A stretch of DNA of 64,000 nt from Garcia nutans. Taxonomy: Eukaryota > Streptophyta > Magnoliopsida > Malpighiales > Euphorbiaceae. The stretch is taken from positions 17,690,501 through 17,754,500 of the forward strand of contig CANTUV010000007.1 of the NCBI GenBank assembly GCA_947685225.1. Direction: 5' to 3'. A program made the position numbers and the translations under genes. Position 1 is the stretch's first letter, and each line of letters starts with the position of its first letter. Positions 22,143 through 32,878 of this stretch are shown one piece after another. The notes under the pieces were generated by a model. That model ran no database searches and was not told where the DNA came from. It saw only the letters and a list, made by a program, of their open reading frames with translations.

Positions 22143-22600
22143 AGGGGGGAGAGAATTGTAATATCCCTAAAAATTAAATAAAATAAATTAAAAATAATTA
22201 AATTGGATAAATTAAATAAATGATTTAAATAAAAATGAAAGGATTTTAAGTGAAAAAGTGGAATGTATATGTGAAATATACATAAAGTATATAAAAGTCA
22301 ACTCTTTTAAAAGAAAAGTCAAAGTCAAGTGGTATTTTTGTAATTATATTTTAGAAATTAAAATTTATAAAAATAATTTTAATATAATTTATTTTTGTAT
22401 GGAAGAAGTAATTTTGGGATTTTTATTAACTAATCTAGCTTGGTCACCATCACTATTTATCACCGCCATAATAGCTCTATTATGTTGTGCTCATTGGAAG
22501 ATTAAAGAAACAACTCCAATCAAATAATCTTCTCCCTCTCCCTTTATCTTTTTATTCTTAAATATTGGACCCTATTTTATTTTTATGCGTCTTTAATTTA
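22143..22600 (+). repeat. Polypurine tract and start of 3' LTR (second Tekay element)
   Basis: AGGGGGGAGAGAA (22143-22155) precedes TGTAATATCCC at 22157, the same LTR start as at 3300. The first ~450 bases are AT-rich, with CACCATCACT and CACCGCC near 22445-22468 resembling the CATCACCATT region of the first LTR. No LTR end is found before the next insertion at 22976, so this LTR is truncated or badly decayed. Confidence 0.7.
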
Positions 22601-22806
22601 GTGATCATATTAGGACATACCAAGTGCTATAAAAGCTTCCCACCTCCATTATCACCACAATCGCTATTAATTTCTTTTGAAGCTTGGATAGTCGTATGGG
22701 ACAAGAGTGAGTCTCTATTCATCTTCATCCATAAGGCAAAGATTGATCAAAATTTTCTTTTTTACATTTATTTTTTACGTTAATTGCTATGTATTTGGTT
22801 TCTTTA

Positions 22807-22894
22807 GGTTCAAACATGATTAGATATGTCCATTTTTTCTTATGTAGCAAGGTTCAAACATGATTAGATATGTCCATTTTTTCTTGTGTAGCAA
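22807..22894. repeat. Perfect tandem duplication of a 44-bp unit
   Basis: Two adjacent 44-bp copies (22807-22850 and 22851-22894), starting GGTTCAAACATGATTAG and ending GTAGCAA, differ at one base. They lie in a stretch (22600-22975) where I see no gene. The sequence may be decayed LTR or rare non-element DNA. Confidence 0.85.
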
Positions 22895-22975
22895 AAGCTA
22901 GAAAGGGAAGCAACTTTTGAATGGTTAAACCTTTTTGAAGGTTTGTATGTGTGTATGGCTATGCATGTGTGTATG

Positions 22976-23465
22976 TGATGCGGAACCCATGGATTAAATA
23001 TTACATCTAGAACCCCACATACACATCTAGCATTGAATCTTAGAACTCAAAAACAAATCCTCCCTACCAAACCCACAACTAACCTGTAATTGAGAACTTG
23101 GGTGATTGGGATGAAGAAATGAATTGATTTAAACGCCACAAGTCAGACTTGATAAGTTAGAACCAATTCTTCATGCAACAAGAATAAGAAGAAAACCTCT
23201 CAAACTTGAAAACACAGTAATTACATTCAACAATCTGGAAATTCGTGGTGACCCTCTTAAGTTCTTTTTCCCATCCTTATATAGTTGGAAAAGAAGAACT
23301 AATGGCTTAAAAGTCTAGGTTTACATGTATCTAGTCACAATAGCATTAATTGTTCATCCACATCAATAATATACTCTAAATTACTGCCCATAATTCTGAC
23401 AACATTGATGGGCAGATTCTATATGCATTTTGGTGTTGGTTCACATGTGTCTAGTCACACTAGCA
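22976..23465 (-). repeat. 3' LTR of the minus-strand gypsy element
   Basis: On the minus strand it ends GGGTTCCGCATCA at 22976, preceded on the plus strand by GTATG. Its start is not fixed because the 5' partner is missing. It lies shortly after the pol tail stop at 23466. A TATA-like ACTATATAAGGATGG occurs near 23275-23290 (minus strand), a plausible LTR promoter. A 28-bp phrase containing GTGACTAGACACATGT is repeated with changes ~130 bp apart. Confidence 0.7.
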
Positions 23466-23762
23466 CTAAACCATATCAATATTATATTCCAAATTCGTGC
23501 TAATGCCCATCACCATACTTATGGGCAAATTCTTCATGCTTGTTGGTGAGTTTCTGACTTCCTCTTCATGATCCATCATATTCACTACAAGTTGGTCTCC
23601 CTCTTCATTAATCCACCTTTGAATGAAGTGCTGGAACACATGCTGGAGTTTCTTTGATTGTGATCTTGTGATTGGTCCACTTGGCATAATGATATCATCA
23701 ACATATTTGCTGCCATTACATTCATCAAGCTTGCTTATAGTTTCCTCATCATTCCCTCCTTG
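23466..23762 (-). pseudogene. C-terminal tail of Pol, separated by one stop
   Basis: The frame continues from the main pol frame after a single TAG (23763-23765): QGGNDEETISKLDE, then the basic block MPSGPITRSQSKKLQHVFQ and an acidic end. The GP-[IL]-T-R-S-[RQ]-[AS]-K-[KR] block is the usual C terminus of these gypsy polyproteins. It is the same reading frame, so the polyprotein once ended at 23466. Confidence 0.8.
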
Positions 23763-26700
23763 CTAAAAAAGATTTGTCCTCAAATCTGAGCCTACATCAA
23801 AAGGAGAAAGATCACTAACATTGAAAGTTGCAGAAACATTATACTCACCTGGTAGATCGATTTTGTAGGCAATTTCATTGATCCATTCTAAAACTTGGAA
23901 TGGACCATCTCCCCTTGCATCCAACTTGGATTTCCTTTGTTTAGGAAATCTTTCCTTCCTCATATGAACCCATACCCACTCACCAGGTTGGAAAATCACA
24001 TGTTTCCTTCTTCTATTTGCATTATGGGCAAATGATTCATATTTCTTCTCAAGATGAGCTCGTGCCTTCTCATGTATATGCTTAACCAACTCCGCTTTCT
24101 TTTCACCATCTAAGTTAGTTATTTCATTTAATGGCAAAGGAAACAGATCAAGTGGTGTAAGTGGATTAAAACCATAAATAATTTCAAATGGTGAATAACC
24201 AGTAGAAGAATGTATGCTTCTATTATATGCAAACTCCACTAATGGCAAACAATCTTCCCAAGTTTTCAAATTCTTACCCACAACAGCACGTAACAAAGAT
24301 CCTAAAGTCCTATTTACCACTTCTGTTTGTCCATCAATTTGTGGATGACAAGTTGTAGGGAACAACAATTTAGTACCTAACTTATTCCATAAAACACGCC
24401 AAAAATGACTTAAGAACTTCACATCTCTATCACTTACAATTGTTTTAGGAATGCCATGCAACCGAACTACTTCCCCAAAGAACAAATTTGCAATATTTGT
24501 TGCATCATCAGTTTTGTGACATGCAATGAAATGAGCCATTTTGCTGAATCTATCAACAATAACAAATATGCTATCTTTTCCTTTTCTAGTCCTAGGCAGC
24601 CCTAAAACAAAGTCCATAGATATGTCAACCCAAGGTGCATTAGGAATAGGTAAAGGAGTATACAGCCCATGAGGTAAAGACTTAGATTTTGCTTGTTTAC
24701 ATGCAATACACTTGGCACAAATTCTTTCAACATCTTTTCTCATGTTTGGCCAATAGAAATGTTCATGCAGAATGTCTAAAGTCTTAAATATCCCAAAATG
24801 TCCCATGAGTCCTCCACTATGTGCCTCACGCACAAGCAATTCCCTTAATGAGCAACTAGGCATGCATAATCTTCCATCCTTAAGCAAGTACCCATCATGC
24901 CTATAAAACTTCTGAAATGCAAAATGCTCACATGCTTTATAAACATTTGCAAAGTCAACATCATTGGCATACATATCCTTAATTTGCTCAAAGCCTAATA
25001 ACTTAGAACTAAGAGTTGAGATTAAGGAATACCTTCTTGAAAGTGCATCTGCTACTACATTGTCTTTGCCACACTTATACTTTATCACATATGGAAATGG
25101 CTCAATGAACTCTATCCACTTTCCATGCCTTCGGTTCAGCTTGGTTTGCCCCTTTAGATGCTTTAATGATTCATGATCTGTATGAATAACAAACTCTTTA
25201 GGCAATAAGTAATGTTGCCACACTTGTAAAGCTCTTACCAAAGCATACAGCTCCTTGTCATAAGTGGAATAATTTAATTGTGCACCATGAAGCTTCTCAC
25301 TAAAATATGCAGTTGGTTTCCCTTCTTGCATCAAAACAACACCTATGCCCACACCTGAAGCATCACACTCTAATTCGAAGGTCTTATCAAAATTTGGTAA
25401 AGCAAGAATTGGAGCAGTAGTTAACCTTTCTTTCAACAAATTGAATGCCCTTTCATGAATTTTAGTCCAATTAAACTTTACATCCTTTTTTACCAATTCA
25501 TTTAATGGTGCAGCAATGGAACTAAAATCTTTAACAAACCTTCTATAGAAACTAGCCAAACCATGAAAACTTCTTACCTCACTCACGGTTTTAGGTGCTG
25601 GCCAATCTCTTATTGCATTTACCTTTTCATCATCAACCTCAATTCCTTGTGCACTAACCATAAAACCTAAGAATATGATTTTATCACTACAAAACATGCA
25701 CTTTTTCAAGTTGGCATATAATTCTTGCTTTCTCAAAACATCAAGAATAACCCTAATATGTTCTACATGCTCATCTACTGATTTGCTATAAATGAGTATG
25801 TCATCAAAATATACAACAACAAATTTACCAAGATATGCACGCAGAACATGGTTCATTAATCTCATGAATGTACTAGGTGCATTAGATAAACCAAATGGCA
25901 TAACTAACCACTCATAAAGACCATATTTTGTTTTGAATGCAGTTTTCCACTCATCTCCTTCTTTCATCCTAATTTGATGGTAACCACTTTTCAAATCAAT
26001 CTTAGTAAAAATGCAAGAACCACTCAACTCATCAAGCATATCATCAAGTCTAGGAATTGGATGTCTATACTTCACCGTGATTTTATTGATTGCTCGACAG
26101 TCCACACACAATCTCCATGATCCATCTTTCTTTGGGACTAATAACACCGGAACAGCACATGGACTAAGACTTTCACGCACATGTCCCTTTGCTAGCAACT
26201 CCTCCACTTGCCTTTGAAGTTCCTTGGTTTCCTCTGGATTACTTTTATAAGCTGGTCGATTAGGAATTGTTGAGGCCGGAACGAAGTCAATTTGATGCTC
26301 AATCCCTCTTAAAGGTGGTAAACCTTTGGGTACATCTTCTGGAAAAACATCTCCAAATTCCTGTAAAAGAGAACTAACACAACTAGGCAAAGGGTTATCA
26401 AGGTCAGATGTAGAAATCAAGGTCTCTTTGTACCTAAGTACAATCAGACTTCTTTTCTCACAAAAAGCACTCCTTAACTCCTTTTCTTTTGCATAGAAAC
26501 ACTCTCTTTTATTTTCTCTCCCTTTCTCTTTTTCTCTCACCAATGGGCCATTTTTATTATTCTTTTTCTCACACTTGGCCTCTTGTACTCCATTTTTATT
26601 TGTTTTACCCTCACCACCAGAATTCTTTTCAAATGATCTCAAAATCTTTACTTGATCTTCATACACTTGTTTAGCTGACAATGGAGCAAGAGTGAAATTT

Positions 26701-26985
26701 AAACCATTTAGGCTGAAAGAATAATGATTCTTAAAGCCATCATGAAAAGTTTTTCTATCAAACTGCCATGGACGACCAAGAAGGATATGGCTAGCATGCA
26801 TAGGCACAACATCACAGCAAACTTCATCTTTGTATCTCCCAATTACAAAAGAAAACAGAACCTGCTTTGTTACCCTCACCTCTCCACTATCATTCAACCA
26901 TTGCAGCTTGTAAGGGCTAGGATGTTTTGTGCATGCTAACCCTAATTTATCTACAAAATAAGTACTAGCAACATTTGCACAACTA
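23763..26985 (-). CDS. Pol: protease C-part, reverse transcriptase, RNase H, integrase
   Basis: The open frame of 1044 codons counted from an internal ATG at 26897 extends upstream to the poly-C run at 26986. Protease C-part: DVVPMHASHILLGRPWQFD. RT: SWRLCVDCRAINKIT, FTKIDLKSGYHQI, WLVMPFGLSNAPSTF and catalytic YFDDILIYS. RNase H: ECDASGVGIG, YDKELYALVRAL, HTDHESLKHL, DALSRR. Integrase: HSGGLMGH with CAKCIAC (HHCC), core Asp in DISMDFVLGLP, Asp in VSDRDVKF and Glu in GQTEVVNRTLG. All catalytic residues I can check are present, so the RT-INT part could be functional. Translation is blocked upstream by the frameshift at 26986. Confidence 0.93.
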
Positions 26986-27157
26986 CCCCCCCCCCCCCAT
27001 CAATAATCATGTTGCACACTTTTCCATTCACAATGCAATGAGTATGGAAAATGTTCTCTCTTTGATTACTTTCTTCATCTTTAATTTGCATGTTTAAAGC
27101 TCTTCTAATAACCAAAGATTCACCATGGGCAGGATATTCAATAATATGTTCAATTTC
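26986..27157 (-). pseudogene. Gag-protease junction broken at a 13-base G run
   Basis: On the minus strand, the stretch IFHTHCIVNGKVCNMIID runs straight into thirteen G residues (plus-strand C run at 26986-26998) where the protease active site D-G-G-S-C-N is expected, followed by SCANVASTYFVDKL in another frame. The gag and pol frames differ by exactly one base, so gaining one G or losing two would bring them into line. A TAG at 27158 also separates this part from gag. Confidence 0.8.
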
Positions 27158-28273
27158 CTATAATGGTGGCATGCTATCATTATCATCATCACTTTCATGT
27201 TCACTAGCACTATCAATTTCACCATTATCTCGTATCAACATGATTTTCTTATTTGGACATTGAGATGCTATATGCCCTACTCCTAAACACCAAAAGCATT
27301 TAATGGTACTATGCTTTTGATTAGAGTTAGATGTTTTAGAGTTACCTTTAGGGTCATCTAGAACTTGCTTTTCCTTTCCTTTCCAGGTAGCCTCCTTCCC
27401 TTTAGGATTATCATCTTTCTTTGGCCATTTTGAAGTGAAACTAGAGCTAGAATTAGAAAATCCCTTTGCTGCTCCCTTGAGTTTCAGTTGCTTCTCCACT
27501 TTCATGGCGATGTGTACCATATCTTCAAGCTCCACATAATGATGTAATTCAATTATGTTAGCTATCTCTCTATTCAGCCCACTCAAAAATTGAGCCATAG
27601 TGATTTCTGGATCCTCCTATATATTAGTTCTACTCATGATCATCTCCATCTCTTTATGGTAATCCTCCACTGACATGGATCCTTGAGTTAACCGCTGTAA
27701 TTTTTGGTGAAGCTCCCTATAGTAGTAAGATGGTACAAATCTCTTTCTCATCACAGTTTTCATTTCAGCCCAAGTAGTGATGGTTCTTTCTCCATTTCTC
27801 CTCTTGGAAATCATCAATTGATCCCACCAAATTAGTGCATAATCTGTGAATTCAACTGCTGCAATTTTAACTTTCTTCATTTCACTATAATTATGACAAT
27901 CAAACACCAACTCAACTTTTCTTTCCCATTCAAGGTAAGCTTCAGCATCATTTCTCCCCTTGAATGATGGTATCTTCATTTTTATGGAAGATATGTTACT
28001 GTCCTTTTGTTGAGGTCTTCTTTGAGCAATTGATTCCTCACTTTCTTCATCATCTTCCCTCTCTATCTCATCATCATTCATCATGTTTCCTCTCCCTCTA
28101 TTTTGCACCCTTCGATTAGTATCATTCCGCTGCCTTTGCATTATGCTGTCAACATCACCTCTCATGTTGTTTATGGCCAAATCAAACTTTTCAAATCTCC
28201 TTTGCATTGCCTCTAACATGAAGGCTATGTCATTTATGGTCATATCACGTTTTTCACTTCCAGAATTTGACAT
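27158..28273 (-). pseudogene. Gag of the minus-strand gypsy element, one stop inside
   Basis: The start ATG is at 28273 (MSNSGSEKRD). The Gag domain shows MKIPSFKGRNDAEAYLEWE, LIWWDQL and MKTVMRKRFVPSYYYRELHQ, ending SVEDYHKEMEMIM. A TAG at 27617-27619 interrupts, and the same frame resumes with ITMAQFLSGLN and a basic linker. The CCHC knuckle CFWCLGVGHIASQC is intact. The tail is acidic (SEHESDDDNDSMPPL). A related gag on the plus strand is found at 33790-34147. Confidence 0.9.
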
Positions 28274-29195
28274 GGTGTAAGAAGAACCTACAAGAAAATG
28301 TTAGTAAAGAAAATTTCCTCACCTCACTCCCTTACGTGTTTCACTCAAGATCAGATTGTCACTCCACTTGTATTTCACTCAAACCTTGGTCCTTTTTACC
28401 TCTCAATTCTTCTTTTATCAAGTTGAATTTCAGAATTGAATCCACTTAAATCAAGTAAAACAAGTTTTGTTTTAAAGACTCTACAAGGAACCTAAGAGCA
28501 AAATGAATTCAGAAATTCTAGAAGCAATTTAATTTTAAACAACAAGAACTGAAAGTTAACACAAGAAGCAAAAGTATTTGTGTTAATCAAAACAAAGTAA
28601 CTATGATTGAGAATCAGCCACTTAATGCATACAAGAAACAAGAGGTATATGAAAGAATGAAACTAAGAATACAAAGAACAACAATTCTGGATCCTAAAAA
28701 AAAAACAGAATTCAAATCACTCCAATGAGTAATCTGAATATGCAACCTAAATCTATTCCCAATGCAAGATATGCTCTAAATATCAGATTTTAAATGCTAA
28801 ATGGATGCATAATGAGGAGCTGATGTAATTTAATCAAATATAATAAGGTAGCAAGCTGTTAATGGTATAAATATGCAATAAATCTCAAACACTTGTGAAG
28901 AAAAATATTGGACAGAAACAGGTACGAATTTTTTTTTCTTTTATGTTGAGGAAGTTGAATCTGATTCTTTTTTTTGTTTTTCTTTTGATCTTTTCCTTCT
29001 TTTTTTTTTTACTTTCAGTAAACAAGAATAGAAATTGAAAAGTTAAACAAAAGTCCACAGATTTGAAGAACAAGAACAAGGTGCAACAAGAACAGAAAAT
29101 GAAGAAACAAGAAACTAAATCTGGTTCTATTTTTTTTTATTTTTTTCCTTTGGATAATTAAAACATAAAAGATACCCATTTCCTTTTTTTTTTCC
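28274..29195 (-). other. Long untranslated leader of the minus-strand gypsy element
   Basis: No gene is seen. The sequence is rich in A on the plus strand and contains several T or A runs (28928-28945, 28968-29012, 29130-29150, 29183-29193). This matches the long leaders between primer binding site and gag in this element type. It stops at 29195, where a Cassandra LTR begins. Confidence 0.65.
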
Positions 29196-29509
29196 TGTGG
29201 ATCAAGTTCGATAAAGGTGGCACATAAAGTCGAAAGAGACTGGTGAGCCCATGTTTGATCCAAATAAAGGAAACGGGTGCGCCTCTGCTGACAGCTTAAG
29301 CTTTTGGTAGAAATGGTTAGCATTCTTCTGGTTAAGCGTGTCAGTACCAGGATGGGTGACCTTCTGGGAAGTGCTTGGCCTAGCCGTGTTGGTGCAGGGT
29401 CAGTACCAGGAGGGATGACCTTCTAGGAAGTGCTTGGCCCAGCCGTGCTTGTGCAGGGTCAGTACCAGAATGGGTGTCCACCTGGGAAGTACTTGGCTCG
29501 GCCGCATCA
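29196..29509 (+). repeat. Cassandra 5' LTR, first ~25 bases missing
   Basis: It matches the 3' LTR from TGTGGATCA to CCGCATCA. The 3' LTR appears to begin at TGATATGTCCGAGG (29588), directly after the polypurine tract, so this copy lacks about 25 bases at its left end, where it meets the gypsy leader. Confidence 0.8.
29341..29509 (+). repeat. Three tandem 59-bp 5S-like units (5' LTR)
   Basis: Units start at 29341, 29400 and 29459, each TCAGTACCAG, then GATGGGTGACC or a variant, then CTGGGAAGTGCTTGG. The first keeps GATGGGTGACC intact, and the second (GAGGGATGACC) and third (AATGGGTGTCC) are altered. The A-box-like GTTAAGCGTG (29331-29340) occurs only once, before the first unit. Confidence 0.88.
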
Positions 29510-29587
29510 TTTGGTATCAGAGCCTATTATCGGGTCTGGTCTCACTGCTCCAAGTTCGAGGATGAACTTCCTTAAAGAGGGAGGGAA

Positions 29588-29937
29588 TGATATGTCCGAG
29601 GGTTTGGAGGGTTGTGGATCAGGTTCGATAAAGGTGGCACATAAAGTTGAAAGAGACTGGTGAGCCCATGTTTGATCCAAATAAAGGAAATGGGTGTGCC
29701 TCTGCTGACAGCTTAAGCTTTTGGTAGAAATGGTTAGCGTTCTTCCGGTTAAGCGTGCTGGTGCAGGGTCAGTACCAGGATGGGTGACCTTCTGGGAAGT
29801 GCTTGGCCTAGCCGTGTTGGTGCAAGGTCAGTACCAGGAGGGGTGACCTTCTGGGAAGTGCTTGGCCCAGCCGTGCTTGTGCAGGGTCAGTACCATAATG
29901 GGTGTCTACCTGGGAAGTACTTGGCCCGGCCGCATCA
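29588..29937 (+). repeat. Cassandra 3' LTR with three 59-bp 5S-like units
   Basis: It begins after the polypurine tract and ends CCGCATCA at 29937, followed by GTATG. The 59-bp units start at 29769, 29828 and 29887. Compared with the other LTR it keeps an extra GCTGGTGCAGGG between GTTAAGCGT and the first unit. Confidence 0.85.
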
Positions 29938-29942
29938 GTATG

Positions 29943-30500
29943 GCTATATGTTTTATAATTAAGCCCTATATGACAATGCTTCTAATAGAGGTGCGTATGA
30001 GTTTGAAATTTTGTAATGCAAAAACACCCTAAATGAAATAAGCTAATATGATCATTAAATCTCAACTGTTCAAAATAATAAAGAATGAAACATCCAACAC
30101 ATGAGTCCAACCGATAAACTAAAAGAAAATTACAAAGCAAAATAGATAAACCCTAAAGTCTAGTCTCTAGCAATAGCCTCAACACCCTCAATCCTAGAAG
30201 CCTCAATCCCAGCAGATCACTACCTTGCCATTGCCAACCAGAAGCTCACATCTCCTTTCTTTCACTTTCTTTTTATTTTGCACAATTCTTTCTTTTTCTT
30301 TGCTATCAAATATATTCGCTTGCAAAGAATTATCGTGATATCAAGATGATGATTTATATTCACATAAAGAACAGATATGGAGGAATGGGAAAATGAAAGC
30401 GGTTGAAGTGCAGAAAAAGGGCTTTAGAGGAACAGGAAATGAGGGGTGTTTGGGAAGTGAGAAGTGTAGAAGAGTTGAGACTTTCAAAGAAAGTTGAGGG
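29943..30500. other. Unassigned low-repeat stretch
   Basis: I see no LTR or retroelement protein here. On the minus strand the composition (CT-rich, then ATGGCAAG followed by GTAGTG, then T-rich) could fit an untranslated leader and first intron of a gene, but nothing confirms it. With 22600-22975, which it joined before the insertion between them, it is the best candidate for non-element DNA in the window. Confidence 0.35.
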
Positions 30501-32000
30501 ATTAACAAAAATAATTAAAAAAAATTATGATAATTTATAATATTAAAAATTATTTTTTAATATTATAATTTATAATATTAAAAAATAATTTTTTTTGTAT
30601 TATATAATAATTATTTAATTTTAATATTAAAAATTAATAAATTATTAATAATATGTTAAATTATAGATTATTAAATTATTATAAATTATAAAATTTAAAA
30701 AATATTTATTAATATTATAAATTATTGATATTAAAAATATTAATTAATAAATAATTTTTAAAAATATTATATTAATATTTTTTAAAATGCTCAAATTAGA
30801 TCACGATGTTTTATCAAAATTCAAATTCAACCATGTTGTTAACTAATTTAACAGCTCTATTAAAAATGGATAATTTGGACTAAATTAAAAAAAAAGTACC
30901 AATTTACTTAAAAGAAACCAATCCATTGAATATTATATTATTATTTAGACAATTTAAACTAGTTAAAATTCTATATAAAAGTAATTATTTAATTTAATTT
31001 CATATTTATTTGTGAATAATTTATATACATTATGTACTCAAAATTGTAAAAATTTAATGACTAACCATATTCTAATCTAAAATGAAAGGTTGGGCACCGA
31101 TGCTCCCACATTATATTATATATATACTAAAAATGCCACAAGGAATATTGTTATTTGTGGCAGTACATTTTCCATAAAACTATACACTTTTTGTTATTTC
31201 CCATTTCACTTTGTTTCCTTTTTTTTTTTTTTTTTTTTGTTTCCTTCTTCCTTTCCTTCTTACTCTCTCTTTCCTTCTTAAGACTTTACATATTTTAGCG
31301 TTTTATCATTGTGTGCGCCAGTAGATAGTAGCCTTTTTATTTTTATTTTATTATTAATAATACAAATTAATGATATTTTCATTAGATCTCAAATATAATT
31401 TTATTTTAACTTTAAATATATTATTAAATTTCTCAAATTTTGTCATTTAATTAATGTTCTTATTATGAGTAAAAAGAGAACAAATGGAAATAGGGAAAAA
31501 TGTTTTTTAATGAATTTATATTTTAGTCATTTTATTAAAAAAATTAACTATTCAATTCAATAAAATATACCCAAAATAATTCACAAATTAACCACCTTAT
31601 TATATAATTATCAAATTTTTTATTTTTATTTAAAATTTTAAATATAGTTTACTTCTTGAATTTGCATATTATAAATAATTTATTAATTTTAGATTAGTGT
31701 ATGTTATAATGAATTATATAAAAATTTTAATAACATGTCATTCTAATTATAATAAATTACTTATTCTTAAAAAATATTATTTTATTACCAATATTTTAAT
31801 TAAATTAATTAAGTGATATCTCTTTTTTCCCAAAATAATTAAATTGTAAGATGTTTTCCTCTATTTTTTTAATTTTCTTGTACATAAATATATTGTCTGA
31901 AAGTTATCAATTCATTAATTAATTTTATTTTCTCTTTTAAATCATGATTCATTATATTTTGTTTTTATTCGATTTTTTATTTTTCTTTTAATTCATGAAC

Positions 32001-32039
<39 letters not shown>

Positions 32040-32040
32040 G
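30501..32040. other. AT-rich spacer with simple repeats
   Basis: No gene is seen. 30510-30780 is almost pure A/T with repeated TTATAATATTAAAAA phrases in both orientations. 31218-31280 is a long T run followed by a CT-rich tract. 32002-32039 is an ATT microsatellite of about 12 units. The composition fits old intergenic DNA. Confidence 0.75.
32002..32039. repeat. (ATT)n microsatellite
   Basis: About 12 uninterrupted ATT units. Confidence 0.95.
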
Positions 32041-32091
32041 TTCTACAAATAAAAGTGACTTGTCCAAATTTTATTTTTATTTTTATTTTAA

Positions 32092-32358
32092 TTGTTAATG
32101 AAATTTGTGACATGTGTATGGCCATGGAGCATATGGAAGAAGAATAGAACTCAAAGCTTAAAGATTCTTAGAGGGTTTATTACAAAGCAAAGAGTTAAGA
32201 GGAGTATGGAAGACTTGCAAGCTTATGTACTATGCCTCATGGATGAGCACGAGGAGCCCTGCAGACCATATAGAGACAAAGAACAACTAGCCATTTTGTG
32301 GAAGGCTTTTGAAGGAACTTACGCCAAACTTGGGAGCTTGAAACTTGAAGAGTAGTTG
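32092..32358 (+). pseudogene. Possible C-terminal tail of a gypsy Pol
   Basis: An open frame of ~87 codons contains GFITKQRVKRSMEDLQAYVL, which resembles the GPITR-[AS]-x-[AK]-K tail of the gypsy polyprotein seen at 23466-23762, followed by CRPYRDKEQLAIL and an acidic end. It stops at 32355, just before a sequence that looks like an LTR of the same type (TGGGCTTTACTTC). The assignment rests on this weak motif and the position. Confidence 0.45.
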
Positions 32359-32872
32359 GGCTTTACTTCTTTATTTCAGCCCAAATAGTTATTTGAATTA
32401 CAGCTATGTTATTTAATTATTTGGACCTTTGTTACATGAATTTCAACTAGTTGTTTGGGTACTTTCATTTAATAGTTTTATCTTTCAAGCCAAGATTATT
32501 TTAAGCGCAATAGTATTAGTTGGATGGTAGGATAAAGATAAATTTAGCTTAGTTGCCAAACATTCTTAATAGGGTAAATAACTTATAAGCCCCATATAAG
32601 CCATCTTATGTTTCTTATTTTTAGAGGTTAGACAATTCGATAATAGAAATTCTAGATTTCTTTGAAAGAACATCTTCTCTTACTCTTGATTCTTTTTGGA
32701 TCAAGGTTCACAACATCAAAGCTAATTATTTTGGAGTAGATAATTCTAAGATTCTCTTCTACAAGTTGCAATTGGGTCAAAGACTTTGCAAATGAACTGA
32801 TTTGGCTTTCCGAGGAGTTGTTTCCAAGCGTAAAGGTGAGTGGGTCTCTAGTATTTATACTAGAGGTTTGCA
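32359..32872 (+). repeat. LTR-like sequence of a plus-strand gypsy element
   Basis: It ends ...GGTTTGCA at 32872, followed by the primer binding site. CCCCATATAAGCC at 32591-32603 may be a TATA region. The start is not fixed because no partner LTR is in the window. Confidence 0.55.
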
Positions 32873-32878
32873 TTAATT

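Larger units (their letters stand above)
8809..22600 (+). mobile_element. Second Tekay element, interrupted by an Athila-like insertion
   Basis: The order is truncated 5' LTR, primer binding site, gag, PR, RT, RNaseH, INT, chromodomain, polypurine tract and start of 3' LTR (22157). Gag is split at 10244/18130 by a complete Athila-like element with a 5-bp target duplication. The coding part has many stops and frameshifts, more than the first copy. The right limit is not clear, because the 3' LTR fades before the next insertion at 22976. Confidence 0.88.
22976..29195 (-). mobile_element. Minus-strand Ty3/gypsy element (CRM/Reina-like), 5' LTR missing
   Basis: Read on the minus strand the order is long 5' leader (29195-28274), gag, PR, RT, RNaseH, INT, a C-terminal GPITRSQSKK tail and a 3' LTR ending CCGCATCA at 22976. 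No chromodomain is recognised, and the tail fits chromoviruses of the CRM or Reina type. I did not separate these two clades. No 5' LTR or primer site is found at the right end. Instead the leader abuts a Cassandra LTR missing its first bases. The pol core is intact, unusual in this window. Confidence 0.88.
29196..29937 (+). mobile_element. Cassandra TRIM retrotransposon with 5S rRNA-like LTRs
   Basis: Two direct repeats of ~315-350 bp flank only ~80-100 bp: tRNA-Met primer site TGGTATCAGAGCC (29512-29524), a short linker with AAGTTCGAGGATGAAC, and polypurine tract AAAGAGGGAGGGAA (29574-29587). The LTRs carry GTTAAGCGTG and GGATGGGTGACC followed by CTGGGAAGTGCTTGG, which are the 3' half of plant 5S rRNA including its internal promoter boxes. 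This is the defining feature of Cassandra. It encodes no protein and depends on others to move. Confidence 0.93.

Noticed and set aside
29331..29937. 5S rRNA gene
   Set aside because: Only the 3' half of 5S is present, three times, inside LTRs with primer site and polypurine tract between. This is Cassandra, not an rRNA gene.
29943..30500. Host gene leader on the minus strand
   Set aside because: Only composition and one possible ATG with a splice site suggest it. No coding exon is found in the window.
32092..32358. Host gene exon
   Set aside because: The GFITKQRVKR phrase and its place before an LTR fit a gypsy pol tail better, though this is not certain.
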